Shown here one piece after another: positions 49,702 to 59,884 of a DNA stretch of 64,000 bases. Position 1 is the stretch's first letter. The number at the start of each line of letters is the position of its first letter. Source of the stretch: Woeseiaceae bacterium (GTDB lineage: Bacteria; Pseudomonadota; Gammaproteobacteria; Steroidobacterales; Woeseiaceae); the NCBI GenBank assembly GCA_021773115.1, contig JAJFKS010000033.1:248001-312000 (forward strand), written 5' to 3'. The notes under the pieces are model-generated. The model saw nothing but the letters and a program-made list of their open reading frames with translations. It did not search any database and was not told the origin of the DNA. The translations under genes were made by a program, and so were the position numbers.

Positions 49702-50217
49702 CTAGTCAGTCAACTCTTTGCCTTGGACGCTCGCGTAAACGCTGGTGCTACCGTCAGTGTGATACGCGATGACGTCGTACCTGACCGGGTTTGGACCTTC
49801 CATACCGGGTGAACCCATTGGCATGCCTGGTACCGCAATACCCTGTATGTCAACCGGCCGCTCCGTCATCAGGCGGTCTACTAAATCCGCGGGCACATGA
49901 CCTTCGACCCAGTAGTCGCCCACCACCGCGGTGTGGCAGGAACCCAGCCGATTGGGTACGCCTGCCTGTTCGCGTGCAGGCGCGGTACTTGCTACGTTAA
50001 CCGCGGCGACGTCAAGTCCACTTTTCTGTAAATGTTCAACCCATTTGCTGCAACAGCCACAGGTCGCGGTCTTGTAGACGACAATGTCTACGCCTTCAGT
50101 GTTCGGCCTCTCGGCCAGCTCACGCATGCTCGAAGTCGCCGAATAAACCAGCGCCATTCCAATGACACCAACCGCAGTAATTACCGTTATCATTTTTACG
50201 TTGTTCGATATCTTCAT
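49702..50217 (-). CDS. DUF411-family protein
   Basis: 171 aa; VVYKTATCGCCSKWVEHLQKSGLDV and LGSCHTAVVGDYWVEGHVPADLVDRLM, GIAVPGMPMGSPGME. Confidence 0.88.
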   Translation of the reverse strand: MKISNNVKMITVITAVGVIGMALVYSATSSMRELAERPNTEGVDIVVYKTATCGCCSKWVEHLQKSGLDVAAVNVASTAPAREQAGVPNRLGSCHTAVVGDYWVEGHVPADLVDRLMTERPVDIQGIAVPGMPMGSPGMEGPNPVRYDVIAYHTDGSTSVYASVQGKELTD

Positions 50218-50276
50218 TTTCTTGCTCCCAGTTACAATCGGCGAAAGACACTTGCGCTACTGTTTCACCGAATGTT

Positions 50277-53200
50277 CTAAATACGGATTCCCGAACGTAA
50301 ACCGTGCCCACGCCATAGCAGGAACAGCGCGGGAATGACGATGAGAGTGAGTATCGTGGCGCTCACCATGCCGCCGACCATCGGTGCGGCAATTCGGCGC
50401 ATCACCTCAGATCCAGTACCACTGCCCAACATGATTGGCAGCAAGCCGGCGATAATCGCCGCAACAGTCATCATGATGGGTCGTACTCGCAGTACTGCCC
50501 CATCTATGACGGCTTGTTGCACGTCTTCAGTTGACAACGCACGCCCTTCTGATTCCGCCGTCGAGATGTGTTGGCGGATGGCCTGATTCAGATACACCAG
50601 CATCACCACGCCGATTTCGACGGCAACGCCTGCAAGCGCAATAAAGCCAACGCCGACAGCGACCGACAGGTCGTATTCAAGCAAGTACAGCAGCCAAAGG
50701 CCGCCAATGAATGCCATGGGTAGCGTACCGATGATGATGGCGACCTCCGCGAATCGGCGAAAGTTCAGGTACAGCAGTAGTACGATAATGGCTAGAGTTA
50801 CGGGTCCGACGAGAGAAAGCCGCTCTTTTGCGCGAACCATGTATTCGTACTGTCCTGACCATGCGAGTGAGTAACCTGCGGGCAGCTCCACAAGATCTGC
50901 GACCACTTTTTGTGCCTCGGCCACGTAGGAGCCGAGGTCGCGCTCAGTGATGTCGACGTAGGTCCAGCCGTTCAATCGGGCGTTTTCGCTCTTGATAGCG
51001 GGAGGTCCGTCAATTACGTTGACGTCTGCCACGTCAGCGAGCGCTATGCGTGCTCCCTGGGGTGTGACGATCGGTAACAAGCGGAGCTGTTGCACAGAAT
51101 CGCGGAAACGCTGTGGGTATCGAACATTGACCGGGTAACGTTCCAGACCCTCGACGGTTTGCGTGACATTCATGCCACCCACGGCCGACTGCACCACGTC
51201 TTGAATATCCGCGATATTCAGGCCAAATCGTGATGCGCGTTTACGGTCGATTTGAACGTCGACGTAGCGACCACCAGCAACCCGCTCCGAATACACAGAC
51301 GCCGTTCCGTCAACATTTTCAAGTACGCGCTCGAGATCCTGACCGATGCGTTCGATCACCTTGAGGTCCGGTCCAGCAACCTTGATGCCGACCGGTGTCT
51401 TGATGCCCGTTGCCAACATATCGATACGTGTCTTGATCGGCATCACCCAGGCATTGGTTAGCCCGGTGTATTTCACAACCCGATCAAGCTCGGCGCGCAA
51501 TTTGTCCGGCGTCATGCCTTCACGCCATTCCTCACGAGGCTTCAACTGAACGACGGTCTCAATCATTGTTAGCGGAGCCGGATCGGTTGCCGTTTCAGCT
51601 CTACCGATCTTGCCAAACACTCGCTTGACCTCCGGCACCTTTTTGATCATTCGATCGGTGTGTTGCAGGATTTCTCGAGCTTTGTCGATCGACACACCGG
51701 GATACGTGGTCGGCATGTACATGATGTCGCCCTCGTCGAGCGGCGGCATGAACTCTGAACCAAGCTGAGTTGCCGGCCATAGCCCGATGATCAATACCGC
51801 AGCTGCCGCAATCAACGTTCCCCTCGGAAAACGAATCACGGCATGAATAATCGGCTGGTACAACGCAATGAGTACACGGTTGATCGGGTTTTTGTGCTCT
51901 GGGGTGATCTTGCCCCGTATGAAGTAGCCCATCAGAACCGGCACGAGCGTAATTGACAGGCCTGCGGATGCTGCCATCGCGTATGTCTTTGTGAACGCCA
52001 GTGGCGCAAACATACGACCCTCTTGCGCTTCCAGCGTGAACACCGGCAAGAAGCTCAGCGTGATAATCATCAACGAAAAGAACAGTGGTGGACCCACTTC
52101 GGCAGCCGCATCGCCCATGATGCGCCATCGATTTTCGTCAGTGAGCGGCTCCTTTTCAATGTGTTTGTGCACGTTTTCGATCATCACAATGGCCGCGTCG
52201 ACCATGGCTCCAATAGCAATCGCGATGCCGCCGAGCGACATGATGTTCGCGTTGAGGCCCTGCATTTTCATAACGATAAATGCACTGAGGATGCCGATCG
52301 GCAGGCTCAGGATGACGACCGCAGACGACCGCAGATGGAACAGGAAAACCGCACACACCAACGCCACCACTAGAAACTCCTCCAGAAGTTTTTCCTGCAG
52401 AGTCTCAACAGCGCGTTCGATAAGATCGGATCGGTCGTATGTCGTTACAATTTCCACGCCATCAGGAAGGCTGCGTTGTAATTCGCCGAGGCGCTCTTTG
52501 ACGGCATCGATCGTCTTCAGCGCATTCCCGCCCCAGCGCATTACGATAACTCCGCCGACCACTTCGCCTTCACCGTCAAGCTCAGCAATACCGCGGCGCA
52601 TCTGCGGCCCGATGCGAATTTCCGCTACATCCGACAACACGATGGGTGTTCCTTCACTGTTGACGCCCAATGGTACGTCGCTAATATCGTCGATGCTTTG
52701 CAGGTACCCACTGGCTCGGACCATGTATTCAGCCTCGCCCATCTCGATCACCGAACCGCCGGTCTCCTGATTGCCGCGCTGAATCGCCGTTTTGAGTTTC
52801 GATAGAGGAATCCCAAACGCACGCAGTTTGTCGGGGTCGACAACGACCTGATACTGACGCACCATGCCGCCAATCGTTGCCACTTCAGCTACGCCGGGTA
52901 CAGTCTGCAGTTCGAACTTGAGGAACCAGTCCTGCAAGCTTCTCAACTGTGAGAGATCGTTCTGGCCGGTGCGATCAACCAGCGCATATTCATAGACCCA
53001 GCCAACACCCGTCGCGTCCGGCCCGAGCGCGGGTTTCGCATTGTCCGGTAGCTGCCCAGCGACCTGGCTCAGGTATTCCAATACTCTTGAGCGGGCCCAA
53101 TAGAGATCAGTACCGTCCTCAAAAATGATGTAGACGTAAGAATCTCCAAAGAAAGAATAACCACGTACGGTGACGGCTTTCGGTACAGCCAACATCGCCG

Positions 53201-53411
53201 TTGTCAGTGGGTAAGTCACCTGATCTTCTACAACCTGGGGCGCCTGGCCCGGGAACGATGTCTTGATAATGACCTGTACGTCTGAAAGATCCGGCAGGGC
53301 ATCAACCGGTGTCTGAGCCACCGAGTACAAACCCCAGGCGGTAACAAATAGCGTTAAGATCAATACCAGAAATCTGTTCCCGATCGACCAACGAATAATT
53401 CCAGCGATCAT
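50277..53411 (-). CDS. CusA/CzcA-family heavy-metal RND efflux transporter
   Basis: 1044 aa; [66 protein letters not shown]. Confidence 0.95.
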   Translation of the reverse strand: MIAGIIRWSIGNRFLVLILTLFVTAWGLYSVAQTPVDALPDLSDVQVIIKTSFPGQAPQVVEDQVTYPLTTAMLAVPKAVTVRGYSFFGDSYVYIIFEDGTDLYWARSRVLEYLSQVAGQLPDNAKPALGPDATGVGWVYEYALVDRTGQNDLSQLRSLQDWFLKFELQTVPGVAEVATIGGMVRQYQVVVDPDKLRAFGIPLSKLKTAIQRGNQETGGSVIEMGEAEYMVRASGYLQSIDDISDVPLGVNSEGTPIVLSDVAEIRIGPQMRRGIAELDGEGEVVGGVIVMRWGGNALKTIDAVKERLGELQRSLPDGVEIVTTYDRSDLIERAVETLQEKLLEEFLVVALVCAVFLFHLRSSAVVILSLPIGILSAFIVMKMQGLNANIMSLGGIAIAIGAMVDAAIVMIENVHKHIEKEPLTDENRWRIMGDAAAEVGPPLFFSLMIITLSFLPVFTLEAQEGRMFAPLAFTKTYAMAASAGLSITLVPVLMGYFIRGKITPEHKNPINRVLIALYQPIIHAVIRFPRGTLIAAAAVLIIGLWPATQLGSEFMPPLDEGDIMYMPTTYPGVSIDKAREILQHTDRMIKKVPEVKRVFGKIGRAETATDPAPLTMIETVVQLKPREEWREGMTPDKLRAELDRVVKYTGLTNAWVMPIKTRIDMLATGIKTPVGIKVAGPDLKVIERIGQDLERVLENVDGTASVYSERVAGGRYVDVQIDRKRASRFGLNIADIQDVVQSAVGGMNVTQTVEGLERYPVNVRYPQRFRDSVQQLRLLPIVTPQGARIALADVADVNVIDGPPAIKSENARLNGWTYVDITERDLGSYVAEAQKVVADLVELPAGYSLAWSGQYEYMVRAKERLSLVGPVTLAIIVLLLYLNFRRFAEVAIIIGTLPMAFIGGLWLLYLLEYDLSVAVGVGFIALAGVAVEIGVVMLVYLNQAIRQHISTAESEGRALSTEDVQQAVIDGAVLRVRPIMMTVAAIIAGLLPIMLGSGTGSEVMRRIAAPMVGGMVSATILTLIVIPALFLLWRGHGLRSGIRI

Positions 53412-54718
53412 TGTTTTGGCTCCATGTCATGCTGGCTATGGTCTATTACCGGCTCGGCATCTTCGGCCTTGGCGTCTTCCGTCGGCATTTCGTGCTGACT
53501 GTGATCCACCGCGTCGCCAGCATTCATGCGCGCCAACGCCGCCCCTATATTGGATTCGGAGTCGATCAGGAATTGTCCGGAAACGACTACTTCGTCGCCT
53601 GATGAGAGTCCCTTTCTAATTTCAATTCGGTTTCCGGATTCGATACCAATGGATACCGGCTGAGATTTGAAGCGACCGTCGCCTAGCGCGACGACGACTC
53701 GGTTGAGTGTGCCACCGCGGATGACGGCTTCACGCGGGACATGGACGACATCGCCGAACGCGTCCCCTTCAATGGCAACGCGCGCGAACATGTTCGGACG
53801 GAGTACCGTCGATGCATTGTCAAATCGCAAGCGCACTTTCAATGTGCGTGTTTTGGGGTCTAGCTCCGGATAAACGTAGTCGACAACACCTCGCCAGGTC
53901 TTGCCCGGTTGGTAGTCGAGTTCGACGGTCGCGCTTTGCCCGGCCTTCACCCAGGCCGATTGGCGCTCAAATACCTCGGCAATCACCCAAATCTTTTTGA
54001 GTTCAGCAATCGACATGATCTCTGTCGCGGGCGTTACGAATATCCCTTCGCGCACACCCAGGTATGCGATGACTCCGTCAGCCTCAGCAATGACGCGGAC
54101 GCGCTGATGTACGGTTCGTTCTTTGTCGAGACGAGCGATATCACTCGCATTTACGCCGAGCGCACGAAGTCGATCTTTTGACGCTCCTAACAGTAGCTTG
54201 TTGTTGCTCCGCAGCGCTGTCAGATATTCCTCTTGCGCATTGACCAGCGTCGGCGAGTAGAGCTCGAACAGTAACTGCCCCTTGGTTACCGGATCGCCGC
54301 TGGCCTTGGTCGCCAGTTTTTCGATCCAGCCATCAACGCGCGTGTGTACATGTTGCACTGTGTCTTCGTCATAACCGACATAGCCGACGGTGTCGATTAG
54401 CCGCGACAATGGGCCACGTTGTGCCTTGGCAGTCCGTACGCCAAGGTTATTCACGATTGTTGAGTCGATAGCGACAACGCCCGGCTGCCCATCCACTTCA
54501 TCCGCGTAGACGGCGACCATGTCCATGCCCATTGGCGACTTCCCTGGCTCATCGCGCCGGTAGCTGGGATCCATCGGCGCCACCCAGTAAAGCACCTTGC
54601 GATCTCCGCTGGATGCACTGTCGCCGGTGTTAGTCGTACCGCTCATCGAGCGGCCGATGAAAGCGCCGACGACGATGGCGGTAATTACGGCAAGTACCGT
54701 GTAGGTATTTCTGTTCAT
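53408..54718 (-). CDS. CusB-type periplasmic adaptor subunit
   Basis: 436 aa; [28 protein letters not shown] heavy-metal binding N-term; HlyD-type core. Confidence 0.93.
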   Translation of the reverse strand: MNRNTYTVLAVITAIVVGAFIGRSMSGTTNTGDSASSGDRKVLYWVAPMDPSYRRDEPGKSPMGMDMVAVYADEVDGQPGVVAIDSTIVNNLGVRTAKAQRGPLSRLIDTVGYVGYDEDTVQHVHTRVDGWIEKLATKASGDPVTKGQLLFELYSPTLVNAQEEYLTALRSNNKLLLGASKDRLRALGVNASDIARLDKERTVHQRVRVIAEADGVIAYLGVREGIFVTPATEIMSIAELKKIWVIAEVFERQSAWVKAGQSATVELDYQPGKTWRGVVDYVYPELDPKTRTLKVRLRFDNASTVLRPNMFARVAIEGDAFGDVVHVPREAVIRGGTLNRVVVALGDGRFKSQPVSIGIESGNRIEIRKGLSSGDEVVVSGQFLIDSESNIGAALARMNAGDAVDHSQHEMPTEDAKAEDAEPVIDHSQHDMEPKQ

Positions 54719-56037
54719 TGTGATATCCCTCCGAGGTTGGCGAGCACCGCGTAGCTTTGTGCGCGCTCCACCTGCAGGCGAATGTGGTCAATACGAGTAT
54801 TCAGGTCATCGATATAGGCGCGCATAACATCTGCGAAGTCGCCTCTATCGCTTTGGTAGGCCAGCAGCGATGCTTGTGCGTTGTCGTTGGCCTGACCGAG
54901 AATTCGGGTGTCGTACAGGCCGAGACGGCGTGTTATGTCGGTCCATCGTGCGTACTCTGCTGCCAGCTGGCTTTGCAATTGCCGAAGCGCTTGTTCGCGA
55001 CTGGATTTCGCTGCACTTCGCTCCTGAAGTGCCGCGGACAATGTGCTATCGACTGATCGTTTGCGAAAGAATGGCAAGTCGACGGTGACACCAACTGTAA
55101 TAAAGTCGGAGCGTGGCTGACCCGACGGCAAGGACCCGTCTCGATAGCTGTACCCAACGTCGAGCGCCCAGCCCGGCTTTGCCCGTTGCTCGGCAATACC
55201 GACTCCGGCAATGCGTGCATCGATTTGGGCATTGGCGGCCTGCATCAGCGGGTGTTGGAGCAGGGTGGACTGTAGTGATTCGTAGGGCGGCACATTCGAC
55301 CATGCAGGCAACTTCAGCGCGACTGGACGGCTGGCTTCGCCTCCAATCCACTCGCTAAGCGCTGCTCGAGATCGCGACCGTTGTCGTTCGATCTCAATCA
55401 AGCGATCGTCAAGTCGACTCAACTCTAATTCTGCACGCAAAACGTCCTGTTGCGTCTTGCGTCCAACGCCATATAGAGAGCGCGTGATCGTTGCAAGATC
55501 GTCAAAGAACGGTCGTGACTCCAAAACAAGCGTATGCGCACGCTCCCAGTAGTAAAGGTCAAGCCACGATTGACGCACTGCAGTCAATACGTTGCGGTGC
55601 CGAGTGGCCGCATTTTGATTCATCTCATTGGCGAGAAAATCGAAGCGGCGCGTATTTAGTTCGCGAGTCTTGCCGGCCGGAAACGCCTGTCGATAACTGA
55701 CCGCAGCATTTGTCATGCCCTCAGTGGTGAAACCGCCAGACTCGAGGGGGAAATTATTCAGGCCAATCCGCAGCATCGGATCCGGCAGTTCACCAGCAAC
55801 TACACCTTGCTCCTGAAGCGCCAGGGCCCTGGCATGCATTGCTTGCTGGCCCGGTTCCGCCAACAGCGCCTTATCCTCGGCTTCGGCCAGGGTAAGCGGG
55901 ACGGAATGCTGCGAGAAGGCGCTTGCGGACAGAAGAAGGCCTACCACCGCAATCAGACTGCGTAGTAGCGTCGCCGTGTCGTTTCGGACGCGGTGCGCGG
56001 GACTTAAATCGGGCGCCTGCCCGAATGATGAATACAT
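54715..56037 (-). CDS. TolC-family outer-membrane efflux protein (CusC-like)
   Basis: 440 aa; LTLAEAEDKALLAEPG..., two OEP repeats; overlaps cusB-like start. Confidence 0.9.
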   Translation of the reverse strand: MYSSFGQAPDLSPAHRVRNDTATLLRSLIAVVGLLLSASAFSQHSVPLTLAEAEDKALLAEPGQQAMHARALALQEQGVVAGELPDPMLRIGLNNFPLESGGFTTEGMTNAAVSYRQAFPAGKTRELNTRRFDFLANEMNQNAATRHRNVLTAVRQSWLDLYYWERAHTLVLESRPFFDDLATITRSLYGVGRKTQQDVLRAELELSRLDDRLIEIERQRSRSRAALSEWIGGEASRPVALKLPAWSNVPPYESLQSTLLQHPLMQAANAQIDARIAGVGIAEQRAKPGWALDVGYSYRDGSLPSGQPRSDFITVGVTVDLPFFRKRSVDSTLSAALQERSAAKSSREQALRQLQSQLAAEYARWTDITRRLGLYDTRILGQANDNAQASLLAYQSDRGDFADVMRAYIDDLNTRIDHIRLQVERAQSYAVLANLGGISQ

Positions 56038-56090
56038 CAGAAAAACTCCTACGTTGAAAACCTGAGAAAGGACTTGCAGCGTGGAGTTAG

Positions 56091-56570
56091 TTAATTCCGA
56101 TAGACACAGTTCAGAATGTAGAGAGGAACAGATGATTGGCGTCGATCCGGCGGATCAACGACCGGGATTCTTTGAACTATCCACAACGGCGACGATGGAC
56201 CAGCATTGGGCGGCGGCGCCGCGACATCACCAAAGTCTTTGAGGTCGAAAGTGTTGTACCGAGTATCAATCGCGCCGTCGTCGGCGTCGCAACACTCGAT
56301 CGATGCAGTTGCATCAAGCGTCGGTTCAGCATGGTCACCGCAATGCTCGTTCTCCGGCGCAATTGAATGCGTCTCAGCTGGCGGGCAATGTGGGCAATCC
56401 GCATCACTAACCGCGGCAACAGCACAAGGCTGTATTCCGAGGCTAACCCACAACGCGACCAACGCATACAGCATACGGCTGCTCGCCATACCGGAATTCT
56501 TGCGTTTTTTGGCGGTGAATATCATTAGTTTGGACTCGAATTGCTCGTTACATATGCTCATGCCTGGCAC
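56091..56570 (-). CDS. Small exported Cys/His-rich protein heading the RND operon
   Basis: 159 aa; DADCPHCPPAETHSIAPENEHCGDH; C-terminus SSVPLYILNCVYRN as in small proteins heading copper operons. Confidence 0.5.
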   Translation of the reverse strand: MPGMSICNEQFESKLMIFTAKKRKNSGMASSRMLYALVALWVSLGIQPCAVAAVSDADCPHCPPAETHSIAPENEHCGDHAEPTLDATASIECCDADDGAIDTRYNTFDLKDFGDVAAPPPNAGPSSPLWIVQRIPVVDPPDRRQSSVPLYILNCVYRN

Positions 56571-56593
56571 GCGAATACCAAGAAATTGCCGCC

Positions 56594-56625
56594 ACCTTAC
56601 AAGGTTTATGCAACATACAGGTCAA
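56594..56625 (-). promoter_or_regulatory. MerR-type promoter/operator upstream of the RND efflux operon
   Basis: TTGACC-TGTATGTTGCATAAACCTTG(20)-TAAGGT. Confidence 0.6.
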
Positions 56626-56889
56626 GCGCTATCGTGCCCCTTTTCACGTTAATCGAGGCTGGCGTTAGCCGGCGGCAGCGTTCAGCACTTCTTGCTTATG
56701 TTCTATGATCAGATCCTCCGGCAGACTACGCTCACCAACGACGTTGTGACAGTATCGGATGTGGATGACGCACACTCCTCGTGGCACGGTCATCGGCGGA
56801 TCACTGAAGTTTCGCGGTGCAGCTGCCGCGCCGATTTGTCCGATCGCACTGCCACTGAACAAATAGATCTCAGCTAAGGAATTAAACAA

Positions 56890-57288
56890 ATGACTCAAGC
56901 GAATCCCATCAACATTACCCGTATTGATCACGTCGTTCTGCGGGTAGACAATCTGGAAAACATGATCGCTTTTTATCGCGATGTTTTGGGTTGCAAGCTG
57001 GAACGAGGCCCCGGCGACAGGGGTCTGGCGCAGCTTCGTGCCGGGCTGTCACTCATTGATCTTGTGGTCGCCACCGCAAATCATTCCGCGCCCAATATGG
57101 ATCATGTCTGTTTTCAGATCGACCCATGGGATGCGAATGCGGTTCAGGAACAGCTGCGACGGCATGACGCTTCATTTGGCGAAGTTGCGGATCGCTATGG
57201 CGCATCGGGGGTAGGGCCTTCGATCTATCTACAGGACCCGGAAGGTAATACCATCGAACTGAAAGGAAGCACCAACAAGGCTTGCTGA
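56890..57288 (+). CDS. VOC-family (glyoxalase-like) protein
   Basis: 132 aa; RIDHVVLRVDNLENMIAFYRDVLGCKLER...YLQDPEGNTIELK. Confidence 0.9.
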   Translation: MTQANPINITRIDHVVLRVDNLENMIAFYRDVLGCKLERGPGDRGLAQLRAGLSLIDLVVATANHSAPNMDHVCFQIDPWDANAVQEQLRRHDASFGEVADRYGASGVGPSIYLQDPEGNTIELKGSTNKAC

Positions 57289-57364
57289 TGAATACTCGAA
57301 AACGTCGCGCGCATTCCGCCTCGAAGCACCGCGTCGCTGATCGCCTGACGCGCATGGAACCTAA

Positions 57365-58813
57365 TTGATTTCTTTTTCGTCCACTCGGTTTCTACTTGGC
57401 CCCATTCTGGCCGGCCTGGCGCTGCTAATGCTGGCCCCTTGTGTGGTGGCCTTTTACTACGACTCGCCGGATCTTGAGGCCTTTCTCATTAGCGAGGCGG
57501 CGACCGCTGGCGCGGCACTTTTGCTCGTTATCTCTGGTCGGCGCCAGTCTGTGCATTTGCGGCTCCGCGACATGTTTCTTCTGACCAGTATGTCTTGGCT
57601 GATGATTTGTGTATTTGGTGCGTTGCCGTTCATTCTGTCCCATACGGTCAGCAGCTTTACGGACGCCATTTTCGAAAGCGTTTCGGCCGTCACGACAACC
57701 GGCTCGACAGTTTTGACGGGGCTAGACACTATGCCGCGCGACATATTGCTTTGGCGTTCGATGATGCAATGGCTCGGTGGACTCGGCATTATCGCACTTG
57801 GTGCTGCGGTGCTGCCGTTTTTGAGTATTGGCGGCATGCGACTCTTCAACACGGAATCCTCTGACCTCTCGGAGAAAGCGCTACCGCACACTCGTCGTAT
57901 TCTCAACCGATTGTTGCAGGTATACGTTTTCATCTCGATCCTGTGCGCGATCTGTTACAACCTTGCCGGCATGACCGTTTTCGACGCGATCAATCACGCG
58001 ATGACGACGGTATCTACAGGCGGTTTCTCTACGCACGATAGCTCGATCGCATATTTCGATTCCCGCCTCATCGAATTGGTCGCCGTCGTCTTCATGTTGC
58101 TCGCAGCTGTACCTTTCATGTTGTACTTGCCGGTCATGCTCGGACGTCGAAGTGGCCTGTTCAGCGACAGCCAGGTTCAAAGCATGGTTGCGATCTACCT
58201 GACAGTATCCACGGTCTTGGCAATATGGCTAATACTCACAGGCCAGTTAAATATGTTTTCGGCTTTTCGTGAGTCGAGCTTCAACGTGATATCGATCGCG
58301 ACTACGACGGGATTTGCCAGCACTGACTACGTCAACTGGGGTAGTTTTGCCGCTATGACCTTTTTTTTCCTGACTTTTGTCGGCGGCTGCTCCGGGTCTA
58401 CTAGCGGCGGTATTAAGATATTTCGATTCAAAATTGCCGCGATTATGCTCCGAGAAACATTGCAACGCCTTTTGCATCCGAACGCCGTATTCTCTCGGTC
58501 GATGCAAGGTCGGCCACTAACGGACGAAATCGTCGCCTCGGTAATGGCGTTTTCCCTTGTTTTCGCGACGATAGTGGGCATTGCGGCGATGTTGCTGACG
58601 GCTGCAGGCAACGACGTTCTCACCAGTTTTAGTGCCGCGGCAACCACGATGTCGAATGTTGGGCCAGGTATCGGTGACGTAATTGGACCGACCGGCAACT
58701 TCGCATCTCTGACAGCCGAGTCCAAGTGGGTATTGTGCGTCACGATGCTGCTTGGTCGCTTGGAGATTTTCACAATGCTGCTATTATTGACGCCCGCGTT
58801 CTGGCGCGCTTGA
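57365..58813 (+). CDS. trkH: TrkH-family potassium uptake protein
   Basis: 482 aa; FTDAIFESVSAVTTTGSTVL, HAMTTVSTGGFSTHD, ATTTGFASTDY, AAATTMSNVGPG selectivity-loop repeats. Confidence 0.92.
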   Translation: MISFSSTRFLLGPILAGLALLMLAPCVVAFYYDSPDLEAFLISEAATAGAALLLVISGRRQSVHLRLRDMFLLTSMSWLMICVFGALPFILSHTVSSFTDAIFESVSAVTTTGSTVLTGLDTMPRDILLWRSMMQWLGGLGIIALGAAVLPFLSIGGMRLFNTESSDLSEKALPHTRRILNRLLQVYVFISILCAICYNLAGMTVFDAINHAMTTVSTGGFSTHDSSIAYFDSRLIELVAVVFMLLAAVPFMLYLPVMLGRRSGLFSDSQVQSMVAIYLTVSTVLAIWLILTGQLNMFSAFRESSFNVISIATTTGFASTDYVNWGSFAAMTFFFLTFVGGCSGSTSGGIKIFRFKIAAIMLRETLQRLLHPNAVFSRSMQGRPLTDEIVASVMAFSLVFATIVGIAAMLLTAAGNDVLTSFSAAATTMSNVGPGIGDVIGPTGNFASLTAESKWVLCVTMLLGRLEIFTMLLLLTPAFWRA

Positions 58814-58825
58814 GCTGAGGGTCCG

Positions 58826-59884
58826 ATGGCGAACGATAAGAAGAGCGATGGCCATCCTCCCATGGCGACTATTGGAAACGTGACTTTTCCGGAAGGCAAA
58901 GCGCCCCCCCAGCGAATCAAGCTGATTACTGTCCTTGGCATAATCGTTGTCGCGGTACTTCTGATTCTCGTCGTAAAACCAAAGGAGCTTGACGTCTACA
59001 AATCATTTGACGAGTTGCAATTCGCAGATGCTGCGCTGGCACGTTGTGTTTGGGATTCGGCCATCGTCAATGACTGGAGTAATGTTGGCCAGGCTCTGAA
59101 ACTGCGCTGCAACAATCCGTCCGGCGCCGGCATCAAGAGCCTCGAAGGTATTGAGCATCTGGTCGACCTGTCAGACATCAATCTCGCATTTAACCGCATT
59201 AGCGACGTGACGCCACTCTCTAATCTGACGCATCTCGAGGTTGTTGACTTGAGCCACAACAGTATCTCGGACTTACCCGTATTCCATTCCGCACCAAACC
59301 TCAGGCGTATTGAGCTCAACTTCAATCGAATTGAATCGCTCTCCTGGCTGACAACGGAGCACTTTCTGGCACTGCAGAGCTTATCCGTCGCCCACAATCA
59401 CATAAGTGATGTTGCCGAGATTCCCGCCCTGAATAAGCTCAGCGAATTGAGTATCCGCGACAACAACATTACGGATTTGACGCCAATATGGCAGTTACGG
59501 GAGCTGGTAATGCTCGATGTGGGCAAGAACCGACTGACGAACATCTCAGGAATCGGGGCCGTCAATGAACTCAGGCGGCTATTCCTCGACAGGAACGAGT
59601 TTACGAATGTCGATGGAATAGATGCGCTAGCCAACCTCGAGGAACTTGATCTTTCCTACAATCGTCTGCAATCGATTGCCCCTATTGCAGGTTTGGAACG
59701 ATTGCAGCGCCTGAACCTGGCTTTCACTGGGATATCGCAACTGCACGATAATCTCTCGCTTGGCGACCTCGACCTGCTGAGGATTTCTGGCAATCCTGAC
59801 CTTCCGTGCGCGGATATCGCCGCAGCGATTAAGAAATATGGGACGACGGCGGTTCGAACGGACAAGCAGTGCCCGGGCAACTAG
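58826..59884 (+). CDS. Membrane-anchored leucine-rich-repeat protein
   Basis: 352 aa; N-terminal TM; repeated LxxLxxLxLxxNxIxD(I/L)xP units. Confidence 0.85.
   Translation: MANDKKSDGHPPMATIGNVTFPEGKAPPQRIKLITVLGIIVVAVLLILVVKPKELDVYKSFDELQFADAALARCVWDSAIVNDWSNVGQALKLRCNNPSGAGIKSLEGIEHLVDLSDINLAFNRISDVTPLSNLTHLEVVDLSHNSISDLPVFHSAPNLRRIELNFNRIESLSWLTTEHFLALQSLSVAHNHISDVAEIPALNKLSELSIRDNNITDLTPIWQLRELVMLDVGKNRLTNISGIGAVNELRRLFLDRNEFTNVDGIDALANLEELDLSYNRLQSIAPIAGLERLQRLNLAFTGISQLHDNLSLGDLDLLRISGNPDLPCADIAAAIKKYGTTAVRTDKQCPGN

Noticed and set aside
56665-56931. 88-aa minus-strand ORF between the RND operon and the VOC gene
   Set aside because: No recognisable family; overlaps the VOC gene start; may be spurious.
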